Source of the DNA: an uncultured Lachnospiraceae bacterium
Lineage (GTDB): Bacteria; Bacillota; Clostridia; Lachnospirales; Lachnospiraceae
DNA: 64,000 bases
Assembly: GCA_910578555.1 (NCBI GenBank)
Contig: CAJTPS010000008.1
Span: 32,438-96,437 of the forward strand
Direction: 5' to 3'
Below, in pieces: positions 43,367 through 51,962 of the stretch. A model generated the notes under the pieces. It had not been told where the DNA came from and did no database searches. It saw only the letters and a program-made list of their open reading frames with translations. The translations under genes were made by a program, and so were the position numbers. Within the stretch, counting starts at the first letter, position 1, and every line of letters begins with the position of its first letter.

Positions 43367-45259
43367 TTGAAACGTATCTTATCTCCAAAGCAGTGGGCCG
43401 CCGCCCTGATTCTTTTTACAGGCTTTAGTCTTGCTACCCTCTTCGGGTATGTACAAAATCACGCCGATGCAGAATTTGAATCCTTTACAGAGACTTTTTT
43501 TCTGAATGAACTGCAGACAAATCCGATCCATTTCCACTACTCTGTGGATAATCCGGACGCTTACCATATTGATGAATCACTTCTCAAAATGCCCGTCTAT
43601 CATGAAGGCGAAGCGGCAAATGACGTCTATGCGCTATCCCTTCTGGACAAACAGCTGGAAAAGTTTGAGAACAAGAAACTTTCGGCCAGCAATCGCTATC
43701 TCTATCATTTGCTGGAGTCTTACATAGACGCGCTAAGCGGCACCGCCGCATACCCTTATTTCTCCGATCCACTCTCCCCATCATCGGGCGCGCCCGCGGA
43801 ACTGCCGGTTCTACTGGCGGAATATCGCTTTGATAGCGCGGAAGATGTGGAACTGTATCTGTCCATCCTGACACAGATTCCGGATTACTTCGACGGTCTG
43901 ATGGTATATGAACGCGAGAAGGCCGTCGCCGGACTTTTTATGTCCGATCTGACTGTCGATAAGGTGATCCGCCAGTGTACTTCCCTCATGAATCCCGAAC
44001 AGTTGAATAATAATACACATTTTCTGGAAGTGACTTTCAATTCTCGCTTACAGGCACTGGTAGACCGGGGTGTACTGACCGGGGAAGAAGCCGCTTCCTA
44101 TCAGTCAGAAAACAACCGCCTCCTGACAACCGTTGTCGCGCCCGCATACGACCGTCTCGCCGATGAGCTTACACTGCTGCGCGGAAGCGGCGATGAGATC
44201 TGCGGCCTGGCTCACCGTCCCGGCGGACGGGAATATTACGAGGCACTTCTGCATCTGCAGACCGGTTCCTCCCGCAATATCGATGAGATCAAGCAGCTCC
44301 TTTATAACGATCTGTCATCCAATTATGCCGCTCTGGGACACTTGCTTAAGAGCGACGAGTCTGTTCGTGACAAATTAGCGGAAAATGCCGCTCTGCTTCC
44401 GGAAATGTCACCGGAAGACATCCTTGCCAGTCTGAAATGTGCCATACAGCAGGACTATCCGCCGATCCCTGCGGATGAGGGCGCCAGTACCATTGACTGT
44501 ACTGTCAAATACGTGGACGACAGTCTGGAGGCGTATACCGCACCCGCCTTCTATATGACGCCGCCCATCGACAATGTACTGAACAACACGATCTATATCA
44601 ACGAACTGGACACCTCCGATGAGCTTTCCCTTTTCACAACGCTGGCTCACGAAGGCTATCCCGGACATCTTTATCAGACGGTATACAGCCAGCGGTTCCG
44701 GAGCAGTTCCGGCACGACGCCGCTGCGCAGCGTACTCTACTACGGAGGATACGTGGAGGGCTGGGCGGTGTATGCCGAGATGTCTTCCTACGACTATGCC
44801 GCCCTGCTTGCTTCAGATTCACATCCGGATGCGGCAGGATACTACCGTGCGTGCCGTCTGGACCGGCAGATACAGCTCTGTCTGTACTCTCTGCTGGATA
44901 TTGCCATTCACTATGACGGCGCATCTTTTGAAGATATACGGAAGATCTTCGCTTCCTTCGGTTCTCTTGATGATGAAACCGTCGCAGCAATCTACACCTA
45001 TATCGCCGAGGAGCCGTGTAATTATCCGAAATATTATCTTGGTTATCTGGAGATCCTGGAATTAAAAAAGCAGGCTGCCGTAGTCTGGTACAATACGCGT
45101 CAGACCGACGGTGCCCGCCAGGAGGCAGACGGTTCCGTGATGAAAAATCACGAATTCCTATACTACTTCCACAGCTTCCTGTTAGAAAACGGACCTGCGG
45201 ATTTCGGAACGCTGTCGGACTTATTAACCGGCAGCAGCAACCCGCAGACAGTCAATTGA
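43367..45259 (+). CDS. DUF885-family metallopeptidase-like protein
   Basis: A 630-residue protein with an N-terminal hydrophobic segment (AAALILFTGFSLATLF: signal or anchor). The C-terminal half has LAHEGYPGHLYQ, the HExxxxH-type zinc motif of DUF885, then GGYVEGWAVYAE with the third ligand Glu, as in that family. These are predicted exported carboxypeptidase/aminopeptidase-like gluzincins. The start is TTG 43367, with CAGGTG about 5 bp upstream. Its last four codons share an 8-bp palindrome with the convergent fabT gene. Confidence 0.85.
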   Translation: MKRILSPKQWAAALILFTGFSLATLFGYVQNHADAEFESFTETFFLNELQTNPIHFHYSVDNPDAYHIDESLLKMPVYHEGEAANDVYALSLLDKQLEKFENKKLSASNRYLYHLLESYIDALSGTAAYPYFSDPLSPSSGAPAELPVLLAEYRFDSAEDVELYLSILTQIPDYFDGLMVYEREKAVAGLFMSDLTVDKVIRQCTSLMNPEQLNNNTHFLEVTFNSRLQALVDRGVLTGEEAASYQSENNRLLTTVVAPAYDRLADELTLLRGSGDEICGLAHRPGGREYYEALLHLQTGSSRNIDEIKQLLYNDLSSNYAALGHLLKSDESVRDKLAENAALLPEMSPEDILASLKCAIQQDYPPIPADEGASTIDCTVKYVDDSLEAYTAPAFYMTPPIDNVLNNTIYINELDTSDELSLFTTLAHEGYPGHLYQTVYSQRFRSSSGTTPLRSVLYYGGYVEGWAVYAEMSSYDYAALLASDSHPDAAGYYRACRLDRQIQLCLYSLLDIAIHYDGASFEDIRKIFASFGSLDDETVAAIYTYIAEEPCNYPKYYLGYLEILELKKQAAVVWYNTRQTDGARQEADGSVMKNHEFLYYFHSFLLENGPADFGTLSDLLTGSSNPQTVN

Positions 45260-45686
45260 CCCGAAAGAAATGATTCAGCTTCACGAGTGCTTTCTCCAGA
45301 ACCCGCTGCTCCTCCTCTGTCAATTCCGCCACAACGGAATCGATCATCTGCTCGTGGAATCTGCGGTGATGGAGATATGCACGCCTGCCCTTATCGGACA
45401 GAGAGACCAGCACCACTCTTCTGTCTTCCTCACTCCTCACTCTGTCCACATAGCCCTTCTTAACCAGACTGTTGACAGCAATCGTGAGCGTTCCTGTTGT
45501 GACTTCCAGGGAACGCGCCACGCTGGTCATGTTCCTCGCCCCTTCCATGCCGATCGCCTCGATCACATGCATGTCGTTGGTCGTCACGTCTTTATATTCC
45601 TCCGTGCGGATCGCCCGTTCCTCTATCACATTGACATTGCGGAACAGCCTGACCAGCACATCATTCAGCGTACTGTTAATATCCAT
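45252..45686 (-). CDS. fabT: FabT-like MarR-family regulator of fatty acid synthesis
   Basis: A 144-residue winged-helix protein resembling FabT of streptococci (INSTLNDVLVRLFRNVNVIEERAI; MTSVARSLEVTTGTLTIAVNSLVKKGYVDRVRSEEDRR; HHRRFHEQMIDSVV). FabT with acyl-ACP represses membrane lipid genes. An upstream box matches the FabT consensus, so self-regulation is likely. Start ATG 45686 is favoured by protein homology; ATG 45698 is the alternative and neither has a strong ribosome site. No fab gene is adjacent, so targets lie elsewhere. Confidence 0.8.
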   Translation of the reverse strand: MDINSTLNDVLVRLFRNVNVIEERAIRTEEYKDVTTNDMHVIEAIGMEGARNMTSVARSLEVTTGTLTIAVNSLVKKGYVDRVRSEEDRRVVLVSLSDKGRRAYLHHRRFHEQMIDSVVAELTEEEQRVLEKALVKLNHFFRVN

Positions 45687-45776
45687 AATCTTTTCCATTC
45701 TGAAACGTCTGCATACTGTCACAGCGTTCTTACATCAACCGGTCCATGCCTGTCGGCATCATTCTTCGGCTGTTTC

Positions 45777-45808
45777 ATTTTAACAAATAATAGTTTGAGA
45801 GTCAAATT
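45777..45808 (-). promoter_or_regulatory. fabT promoter with FabT box
   Basis: On the minus strand TTGACT (45800-45805) and TAAAAT (45777-45782) are 17 bp apart, with an extended -10 TG. AGTTTGAGAGTCAAATT (45792-45808) overlaps the -35 and closely fits the published FabT box (ANTTTGATTATCAAATT). Confidence 0.8.
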
Positions 45809-46301
45809 AAAACTTCCGGTATTACAGCTTTGATATGCAAGTTCTATTTATAAAATTTATTTTATAAATTCTTTCTTTTTTCTTTCGATATTTGACACAT
45901 CCCATTCACAATTAGCATTTATAGTATTAACTGTAGTTGGGGAATACATAACAAATGATTCTAATCTACAATTTACAGGAGCCGCCGGTGCTGCTTCGGT
46001 GCTGACCGGCTTCGACTAACCATAACAGACATGTCCTTAACCGGCATTCTGTTGACATATATCGAGTTTACACATTTCTATCCTTCTCACACACAAGAAA
46101 CGGCACTCCTTACGGATGTGCCGTTTCTTGTGTGCCATATACTTTACTCCCATTATGTCCGTTTTGTCATATTCTTCCCACACGATCCGCCATGTCAGAA
46201 CAGTTTGCTGCAATGATACACGCCGGAAATGTTAAATTTCCGGCTGCGGATCAAAAGACTGACAACTCTGACATCAGCCCGGCAGGAAAAACCATATCGC
46301 T
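45809..46301. other. ~490-bp gap with palindromes and a possible small transcript
   Basis: Contents: an AT-only perfect palindrome ATTTATAAAA/TTTTATAAAT (45846-45869), a 16-codon plus ORF starting 45955, a GCCGGT...ACCGGC hairpin (45982-46008), and a strong bidirectional terminator (46091-46133). A second stem GCCGGAAAT/ATTTCCGGC lies near 46213-46234. TTGACA occurs at 45892 but without a well-spaced -10. A small plus-strand RNA of ~150-200 nt is possible but unproven. Confidence 0.4.
46091..46133 (+). terminator. Strong bidirectional terminator-like stem
   Basis: ACACAAGAAACGGCAC and GTGCCGTTTCTTGTGT form a perfect 16-bp stem with an 11-nt loop. The A-rich and T-rich parts of the arms fit termination in either direction. 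It could end spmB on the minus strand or a small transcript on the plus strand. Confidence 0.65.
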
Positions 46302-46826
46302 TTATATAATGCCCGCCAGCACGATACTGGCAATTACTCCCGCCATCGTGGCAAGAATTGCGCCTGTCAGCGTATAGCGTGTCTTTGTGACCTTCGCCGC
46401 CAGAAAGTAGACAGACATTGTATAGAAAATCGTCTCCGTACAGCTCATCATAATCGACGTAGTCAGTCCGATTAGCGAATCCGGACCATGGTTCTTAAAG
46501 ATATCCAGCACCAGTCCAGTCGCCGCGGAGGAGGAGAACATCTTAACCAGAATCAGCGGTATGAGCTCCGGCGAAAATCCCATTCTGGAGGTGACCCCCG
46601 CAAACAGTCCGCCCACAAAATCCAGAAATCCGGATGCGCGAAGCACCCCCACTGCCACCATCAGTCCGATCAACGTAGGCATGATCCGGATCACCGTATG
46701 AAAACCATCCTCCGCGCCTTTGATAAAGTCTTCATACACATTACTTTTGGCGGCTATGCCGTATGCAACGATATAGAAGATAATAACCGGAATAATGATA
46801 TTCGATATATTGGACAAGACTGCAAC
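46302..46826 (-). CDS. spmB: Spore maturation protein B
   Basis: A 174-residue membrane protein of the nucleoside-recognition (Gate) family, as SpmB of Bacillus: IIPVIIFYIVAYGIAAKSNVYEDFIKGAEDGF, RIMPTLIGLMVAVGVLRASG, and FYTMSVYFLAAKVTKTRYT. SpmB acts with SpmA in spore core dehydration. ATG 46826 begins at the family start; the longer frame overlaps the upstream terminator. spmA, normally upstream and adjacent, is not in the window. Confidence 0.9.
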   Translation of the reverse strand, partial: VAVLSNISNIIIPVIIFYIVAYGIAAKSNVYEDFIKGAEDGFHTVIRIMPTLIGLMVAVGVLRASGFLDFVGGLFAGVTSRMGFSPELIPLILVKMFSSSAATGLVLDIFKNHGPDSLIGLTTSIMMSCTETIFYTMSVYFLAAKVTKTRYTLTGAILATMAGVIASIVLAGII

Positions 46827-46877
46827 CATGGTTGATTCCCCATTGCAATACGGGCATCCTTTATACATCTGAAAGAT

Positions 46878-46919
46878 AAAGGACTGCACAATTATTAATA
46901 TAATTTATGCAGTCCCTTT
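46878..46919 (-). terminator. Terminator of the FAD dehydrogenase gene
   Basis: AAAGGACTGCA and TGCAGTCCCTTT pair across 46878-46919 around an AT-rich loop; CTTTATCTTTC follows on the minus strand. It separates this gene from spmB. Confidence 0.6.
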
Positions 46920-47000
46920 ATATTGTATGTCTGTATCTTGTCTTATGTGCTGCCGGCCGCCAGATTATATCGCCGCAGTAGCTGTAATGCTCCATACAGA

Positions 47001-48377
47001 TTATTCTGTTGCAGCTGCAGCGATATTCCTTGCCACATACACACCGCTTGCGGACGCGTGAGACAGTGAGTGCGTCACACCGCTTCCGTCACCAATAATA
47101 TACAGCCCCTTATATTTCGTCTCAAGATGTTCGTCGATCTCCACTTCCATATTGTAGAATTTCACTTCCACACCGTACAGCAGTGTATCGTCATTGGCCG
47201 TGCCGGGCGCGATCTTGTCGAGCGCATAGATCATCTCGATGATGCCGTCCAGTATACGCTTCGGCAGTACAAGGCTTAAGTCCCCCGGCGTCGCCGCCAG
47301 CGTAGGTTCCACCAATCCTTCCTCTATGCGCTTCGCATTGCTGCGTCTTCCTCTGACCAGATCCCCGAACCGCTGTACGATCACACCACCGCCCAGCATA
47401 TTAGACAGCCTGGCAATGCTTTCTCCGTATCCGTTGCTGTCTTTAAACGGCTCGGAAAAATGCTTGGCCACAAGCAGCGCAAAGTTCGTGTTTTTCGTCT
47501 GTTTGTCCACACCCTCGTAGCTGTGCCCGTTTACCGTCACAATGCCGTTTGTGTTCTCGTTGACCACGATGCCGTGCGGATTCATGCAGAAAGTTCTCAC
47601 CCGGTCCTCGAACTTCTCCGTGCGGTATACGATTTTACTTTCATACAATTCATCCGTCAGGTGCGAGAAGATCACCGCCGGCAGTTCCACCCTCACACCG
47701 ATATCCACACGATTGGATTTCGTCTCGATCTGAAGTTCTTCGCAGACCCGCTCCATCCATTTGCTTCCGCTTCGCCCCACAGATATAACGCACCGGTCAC
47801 ATTCGTAAGATCCCTGTTCACAGACGACGCGATATTGCCCTTCCACATTCTCCACTGTCCGAACCGGCGTATCGAAGTAGAAATCCACTTTATCTTTCAG
47901 TACCGCGTACAGATTTTCCAGTACAACATAATTGATATCTGTCCCCAGATGACGCACGGAAGCATCCAGCAGGTTCAATTTGTTCTGCAGGCACAGTTTT
48001 TTGAAATGACTTCCGGAGGTCGTATACAGTTTCGTACCCTCCCCGCCGTATTTCATGTTAATGGCATCCACATATTTCATCAGATCAATGGCCTGTTTCT
48101 TGCCGACATGCTCATACAGCGTACCGCCGAAATCATTCGTGATGTTATATTTGCCGTCAGAGAATGCGCCCGCGCCGCCGAAACCGCTCATAATGGAACA
48201 GCTCTTACAGTGTATACAGCTTTTCACCTTGTCGCCATCGATCGGACAATGTCTCTGATCCAGCGCATGTCCTGATTCAAACACAGCAATCTTCAGATGA
48301 TTCTCCTGCTGTATCAGTTCATATGCGGTAAAAATGCCTCCCGGTCCCGCACCGATGATGATTACGTCATATTTCAT
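47001..48377 (-). CDS. Uncharacterised FAD-dependent dehydrogenase with Cys cluster (COG2509 type)
   Basis: A 458-residue flavoprotein. The dinucleotide motif VIIIGAGPGGIFTAYEL opens it and GLYIIGDGSGVTHSLSHA closes the FAD site. A Cys cluster C44-x9-C54-x2-C57-x2-C60 (in CPIDG and CIHCKSCSIM) is followed by GFGGAGAFSDGKYN, typical of COG2509 proteins and possibly a metal or Fe-S site. Substrate unknown. ATG 48377 with GGGGAGG 7 bp upstream is chosen over a longer frame. Confidence 0.85.
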   Translation of the reverse strand: MKYDVIIIGAGPGGIFTAYELIQQENHLKIAVFESGHALDQRHCPIDGDKVKSCIHCKSCSIMSGFGGAGAFSDGKYNITNDFGGTLYEHVGKKQAIDLMKYVDAINMKYGGEGTKLYTTSGSHFKKLCLQNKLNLLDASVRHLGTDINYVVLENLYAVLKDKVDFYFDTPVRTVENVEGQYRVVCEQGSYECDRCVISVGRSGSKWMERVCEELQIETKSNRVDIGVRVELPAVIFSHLTDELYESKIVYRTEKFEDRVRTFCMNPHGIVVNENTNGIVTVNGHSYEGVDKQTKNTNFALLVAKHFSEPFKDSNGYGESIARLSNMLGGGVIVQRFGDLVRGRRSNAKRIEEGLVEPTLAATPGDLSLVLPKRILDGIIEMIYALDKIAPGTANDDTLLYGVEVKFYNMEVEIDEHLETKYKGLYIIGDGSGVTHSLSHASASGVYVARNIAAAATE

Positions 48378-48492
48378 AGCATGCCCTCCCCTGATCGGCT
48401 CTGATGTGCCGTGTATAATTTCCTTTTCTGTTATTGTATCATGGAAAGCAGATACTGTCATTATGGCACCGCCAAAGATCAAGCACCGGTTG

Positions 48493-49380
48493 TCATTGCG
48501 AAACCAGGCCTTTGCCCGCCAGAAATTCCTGTGCGACTTCCCGATCCTCTCTGCCGTTCACTTCCACTTCATAGTTCATCTGCTGCATTTCATCCTCAGA
48601 GATCAACCCGTTCATCTTCTCCAAAACGCCCTGTAGTTCAGGATACTTCTCAAGCGCATCCTTGCGGACTACTGTTCCGGCATCAAAGGTTTCAAAGAAA
48701 ATATGATCGTCGGTGAGCAGCACCAGATCATTTGCCGCCAGCTGGGCGTCCGTGGTAAAGGCATTGATTACATCTACCTCATTATTGTTCAGCGCCTCAT
48801 ATTTCAAAGCGATCTCCATCTGCACCGTGTCTTTAAACTGCATGCCGTACTCCCCGCAGAGTCTTGGATAGCCCGTCTCCAGTTCAATATAATCCGGATT
48901 GCCGCCGAAGATCAGTTCGCCCGATGCCGCCGCCAGATCAGAATAAGTATCCAGCCCGTAATGCTCCGCCGTATCCTTCCTAACCGCCAGTCCATAGGTA
49001 TTGGAAAACCCGTACAGTCCCGTCCATGTCAGTCCGAGCGTATCATATTCTGACAGAAGCTGTTCATACAGCTTATTATCATCCTTTTCCATTTCTTCCT
49101 TCTTCAGAACATTCAGCCAGGCCGTTCTGGTATACTCCGGATACAGGTCAAAGTCACCCTTGACCAGCGCAGGATGAATATTTGTGGTTCCGCCGCCCAC
49201 GCCCTTGGTGATTTCCACCTCATAATCCGTCTCCGCCTCTATGAGCTGCGCAATAATCTCCGTTAAGATATATTGCTCCGTCATCGGCTTAGAAGCGATC
49301 TTGACCGGTTCCTTCTTCCCGCAGGCGCTCAGCGCGCATACCATACATGTTAATAGTAAAACCGAAACTGCTTTTTTCAT
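48493..49380 (-). CDS. Osmoprotectant-binding lipoprotein (OpuCC/OpuBC type)
   Basis: A 295-residue substrate-binding protein. Lipobox LSAC (Cys20) follows a short signal. The fold is that of glycine betaine/choline/carnitine binders (KIASKPMTEQYILTEIIAQLIE, KGVGGGTTNIHPALVKGDFDLYPEYTRTAW). It is last in the operon with the ATPase and permease and is preceded by a 215-bp gap. GGGG lies 6 bp before ATG 49380; longer starts are rejected. Confidence 0.9.
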   Translation of the reverse strand: MKKAVSVLLLTCMVCALSACGKKEPVKIASKPMTEQYILTEIIAQLIEAETDYEVEITKGVGGGTTNIHPALVKGDFDLYPEYTRTAWLNVLKKEEMEKDDNKLYEQLLSEYDTLGLTWTGLYGFSNTYGLAVRKDTAEHYGLDTYSDLAAASGELIFGGNPDYIELETGYPRLCGEYGMQFKDTVQMEIALKYEALNNNEVDVINAFTTDAQLAANDLVLLTDDHIFFETFDAGTVVRKDALEKYPELQGVLEKMNGLISEDEMQQMNYEVEVNGREDREVAQEFLAGKGLVSQ

Positions 49381-49595
49381 AATTTTCCCCACTTCTGCGC
49401 TGCTTTCTGTGCATGAACGAGTTTGTGGCAAGCAACGCGCAGACACAAATCTCGCGATTGAAAATTTTAATTTTCAATCTTTTCTCCTCCGTTTTGTATT
49501 GTTCCTGTTTCTGCAGCCAAAGGAACTCCTGTCTGAAAGAATGCTGCCTGCAGCAAGTCCGCTCTGCGGACGATTCTTCCGCGTAAATTTTTTAT
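49381..49595. other. Gap inside the opu operon with a palindrome
   Basis: No gene is seen. A near-perfect palindrome GATTGAAAATT/AATTTTCAATC (arms of 11 bp, 2-nt centre) lies at 49456-49479, plus CTGCAG-based small hairpins near 49550. These could be an mRNA stability element or an operator for the binding-protein gene. Confidence 0.45.
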
Positions 49596-50327
49596 TCACG
49601 CTGTTCCCCCGAGCAGCCGGCGCACAAATTCATCCCGCGGCGCACGCAGCAGCTCCTCCTTCGTTCCCTGCTGCCAGATACAGCCGTCTTTCATGATCAG
49701 TATCCTGCTTCCCAGTTTGAAAGCCTCCCCGATATCATGGGTGATAAACACAACTGTGATTCCGGTTTCACGCTGTAAATCAGAGAGTTCTTCCTGCAAT
49801 GCTCTGCGTGTAATCTCATCAACCGCGCCAAAAGGCTCGTCCATCAGAAGAATATCCGGATTCGATGTCATTGCTCTCGCAATGCCTACCCGCTGCTTCT
49901 GTCCGCCGGACAGCTGCCCTGGAAATCGCGTGGATAATTCCGCCGGGAGCTTCACCATCTCTAACATTGCGGCGGCTGTTTCCTCCTTCTCCGCTTTCGT
50001 GAGTTTCCTGTCCAGAGAAGGTACATAGCATATGTTGTCTGCCACCGTCATATGCGGAAAAAGTTTTGCACCCTGTACCGCATAGCCGATCCGCCGGCGC
50101 AAAGACACCAGATCACACTCCGCCAGCCGCTTACCGTCTACCAGTACTTCCCCCCGCGTAGGCTTTACAAGCCCATTGATCATCTTAAGGAGCGTCGTCT
50201 TACCGCATCCCGAAGGTCCGATCATTATGAGAAACTCACCCTTTTCCACCGTCAGCGACACACTGCGCAGCACTTCATTGTCTCCGTAGGCAGCCGAGCA
50301 GTCCCGTATATCTATCACTTTATCCAA
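49596..50327 (-). CDS. Osmoprotectant ABC ATPase without CBS domains
   Basis: A 243-residue ATPase: Walker A GPSGCGKTTLLKMINGL, signature LSGGQKQRVGIARAMTS, Walker B ILLMDEPFGAVDE, H-loop FITHDIGEA. Typical OpuCA adds two CBS domains for ionic-strength sensing; here they are missing (C-terminus ends at FVRRLLGGTA). It overlaps the permease gene by 8 bp. Activity may be controlled elsewhere or the system may not be osmotically gated. Confidence 0.9.
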   Translation of the reverse strand: MDKVIDIRDCSAAYGDNEVLRSVSLTVEKGEFLIMIGPSGCGKTTLLKMINGLVKPTRGEVLVDGKRLAECDLVSLRRRIGYAVQGAKLFPHMTVADNICYVPSLDRKLTKAEKEETAAAMLEMVKLPAELSTRFPGQLSGGQKQRVGIARAMTSNPDILLMDEPFGAVDEITRRALQEELSDLQRETGITVVFITHDIGEAFKLGSRILIMKDGCIWQQGTKEELLRAPRDEFVRRLLGGTA

Positions 50328-50955
50328 TACCGTACCTCCTGTTCACCGCCTTCTCTGCCCGGGCTAACAGCCAGTCGCTGATAAAAGCCAAAAGTGCAAT
50401 CAGCACGGAGCCTGCCGCCGTCAACGCCATATTGTAAGTAGTGATTCCCCGATAGATGGCCGCGCCGAGTCCGCCTGCCCCGATAAAAGAGGCAATGCCG
50501 CCCATCGCTATAATCATTACTACCATATTGCGAAAACCGCTGATGATCACCGGAAGTGCCAGTGGAAATCTGATCCGCAGCAGCATCTGCCTTCCGTCCG
50601 TGCCCAGACCTTCCGCCACTTCCAATATGCTTGCATCCACGTTGGTCAGTCCTGTATAAGTGTTCCTGACAATGGGAAGAAGCCCGTACACCGTCAGCGC
50701 AATGACCGCCGTCTTATTTCCGATGCCGGTAAAAGGAATCAGAAATCCCAGCAGTGAAATAGACGGAATGGTGTAAATCACATTGATGATGCCCAGTACG
50801 ATCCCGGCCGCTTTCCTGTACCTGCTGATCAGGACGCCCGCCATGATTCCAAGCACACCTGCGCAGATCACCGCCGTCATAGATATTCTGATATGCTCCA
50901 CGAGACAAGTCAGAAAAAAGTCCCGCCTGTCCCAGAGAATCTGTAGAAGCTGCAT
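50320..50955 (-). CDS. Osmoprotectant ABC permease
   Basis: A 211-residue BPD_transp_1 permease with about five to six helices and the ATPase-contact EAA loop (EVAEGLGTDGRQMLLRIRFPLALPVIISG). Length and FIGAGGLG match OpuCB/OpuBB. Only one permease gene is present, so it would be a homodimer. It starts 2 bp after the MscS stop and overlaps the ATPase, so four genes form one unit. Confidence 0.9.
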   Translation of the reverse strand: MQLLQILWDRRDFFLTCLVEHIRISMTAVICAGVLGIMAGVLISRYRKAAGIVLGIINVIYTIPSISLLGFLIPFTGIGNKTAVIALTVYGLLPIVRNTYTGLTNVDASILEVAEGLGTDGRQMLLRIRFPLALPVIISGFRNMVVMIIAMGGIASFIGAGGLGAAIYRGITTYNMALTAAGSVLIALLAFISDWLLARAEKAVNRRYGIG

Positions 50956-50957
50956 GT

Positions 50958-51761
50958 CTATACCCCGTTTTCCTCACTATCCGCAGCCGGACTGTGCACC
51001 GTCACCGTCTGATAAGGTATCTCGATGCCGCTCTTCCTGAACTCCTCAATCAACGCAATCCTTATGTCACTGCACGCCTTGAAACTGTCATCCAGGTTCT
51101 CCGTCCAGATCGTTGTCTTCAGAATAACCCCGTTCTGCGTGTATCCGCTTGCGGAAACCACATTCTCCTCCGTGTTCAGGGTCAGTGCATGCTCCACGCA
51201 CACTCTGCGCATAATGCGGATGGCTTCCTCGATATCCGTATCATAAGCGATCTCTATCTCTACAAAATTCCCTACATTGGCCGTATAGTTTGTATTGATG
51301 ATGACGGACGAGTCCATAACGGAATTAGGTACGATACAACTCTCCCCGTTAAACTGGCTGATCACCGTATGCCGGATCATGACATCCTTCACGATTCCTT
51401 CCGCAATAACCGTTCCGCCCTGAATCACCCGGATCTTTTCATCCACGTTATACGGTCTCGACGCGGATATGGAAAGTCCGCTGATCACATTTGCCAGCGC
51501 CTGCTGTGCCGCAAAAGTCGCGATCGCAATCATGAGCGAACCGCTCTGCAGCAGAACTTTACTGATGTCCTTAGTGATCTCAAACTGCTGCGCCAGACTG
51601 TAGATAATGATAATATCAATGATTACGTTTACCACGCTTTTCGTAAAGCGCAGATGGATTGCCTTTGTCTTCCTCGCCAGAAATTTAAAGACCAGATTTA
51701 CAGCATAGTTGAGTGCCAAAGCAACTGCAATAAAAATTGCTATTTTCATCAAAGACCCCAT
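50958..51761 (-). CDS. MscS-family mechanosensitive channel
   Basis: A 267-residue small-conductance channel. One or two N-terminal helices precede the pore helix (SGSLMIAIATFAAQQALANVISGLSIS), then the beta domain (RPYNVDEKIRVIQGGTVIAEGIVKDVMIRHTVI...PNS) and the alpha/beta cage. It opens on hypo-osmotic shock. It leads an operon with an osmolyte importer, pairing a release valve with an uptake system. Start ATG 51761 or 51749; both ribosome sites are weak. Confidence 0.9.
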   Translation of the reverse strand: MGSLMKIAIFIAVALALNYAVNLVFKFLARKTKAIHLRFTKSVVNVIIDIIIIYSLAQQFEITKDISKVLLQSGSLMIAIATFAAQQALANVISGLSISASRPYNVDEKIRVIQGGTVIAEGIVKDVMIRHTVISQFNGESCIVPNSVMDSSVIINTNYTANVGNFVEIEIAYDTDIEEAIRIMRRVCVEHALTLNTEENVVSASGYTQNGVILKTTIWTENLDDSFKACSDIRIALIEEFRKSGIEIPYQTVTVHSPAADSEENGV

Positions 51762-51894
51762 ATTTTATCATCTCTTTCTCATATCCATTTTATGCTTCTG
51801 CGGCTGCCGTTATTTATTATACATTATCTTCCATATTTTTACAATCGTTTTTAGAACAGATGTTCGCAGATCCCGTTTTGCGATATTTTATCCA

Positions 51895-51932
51895 CAAAAA
51901 AACAGGTCGGAAATACGTCCATTCCCGCCTGT
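51895..51932 (-). terminator. Terminator of the S1-domain gene
   Basis: ACAGG..GGAA and TTCC..CCTGT pair across 51902-51932 and seven T follow on the minus strand, 30 bp past the stop. Confidence 0.75.
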
Positions 51933-51962
51933 CTTTCTTTTAAAATGCAAATTCGGCATGCT

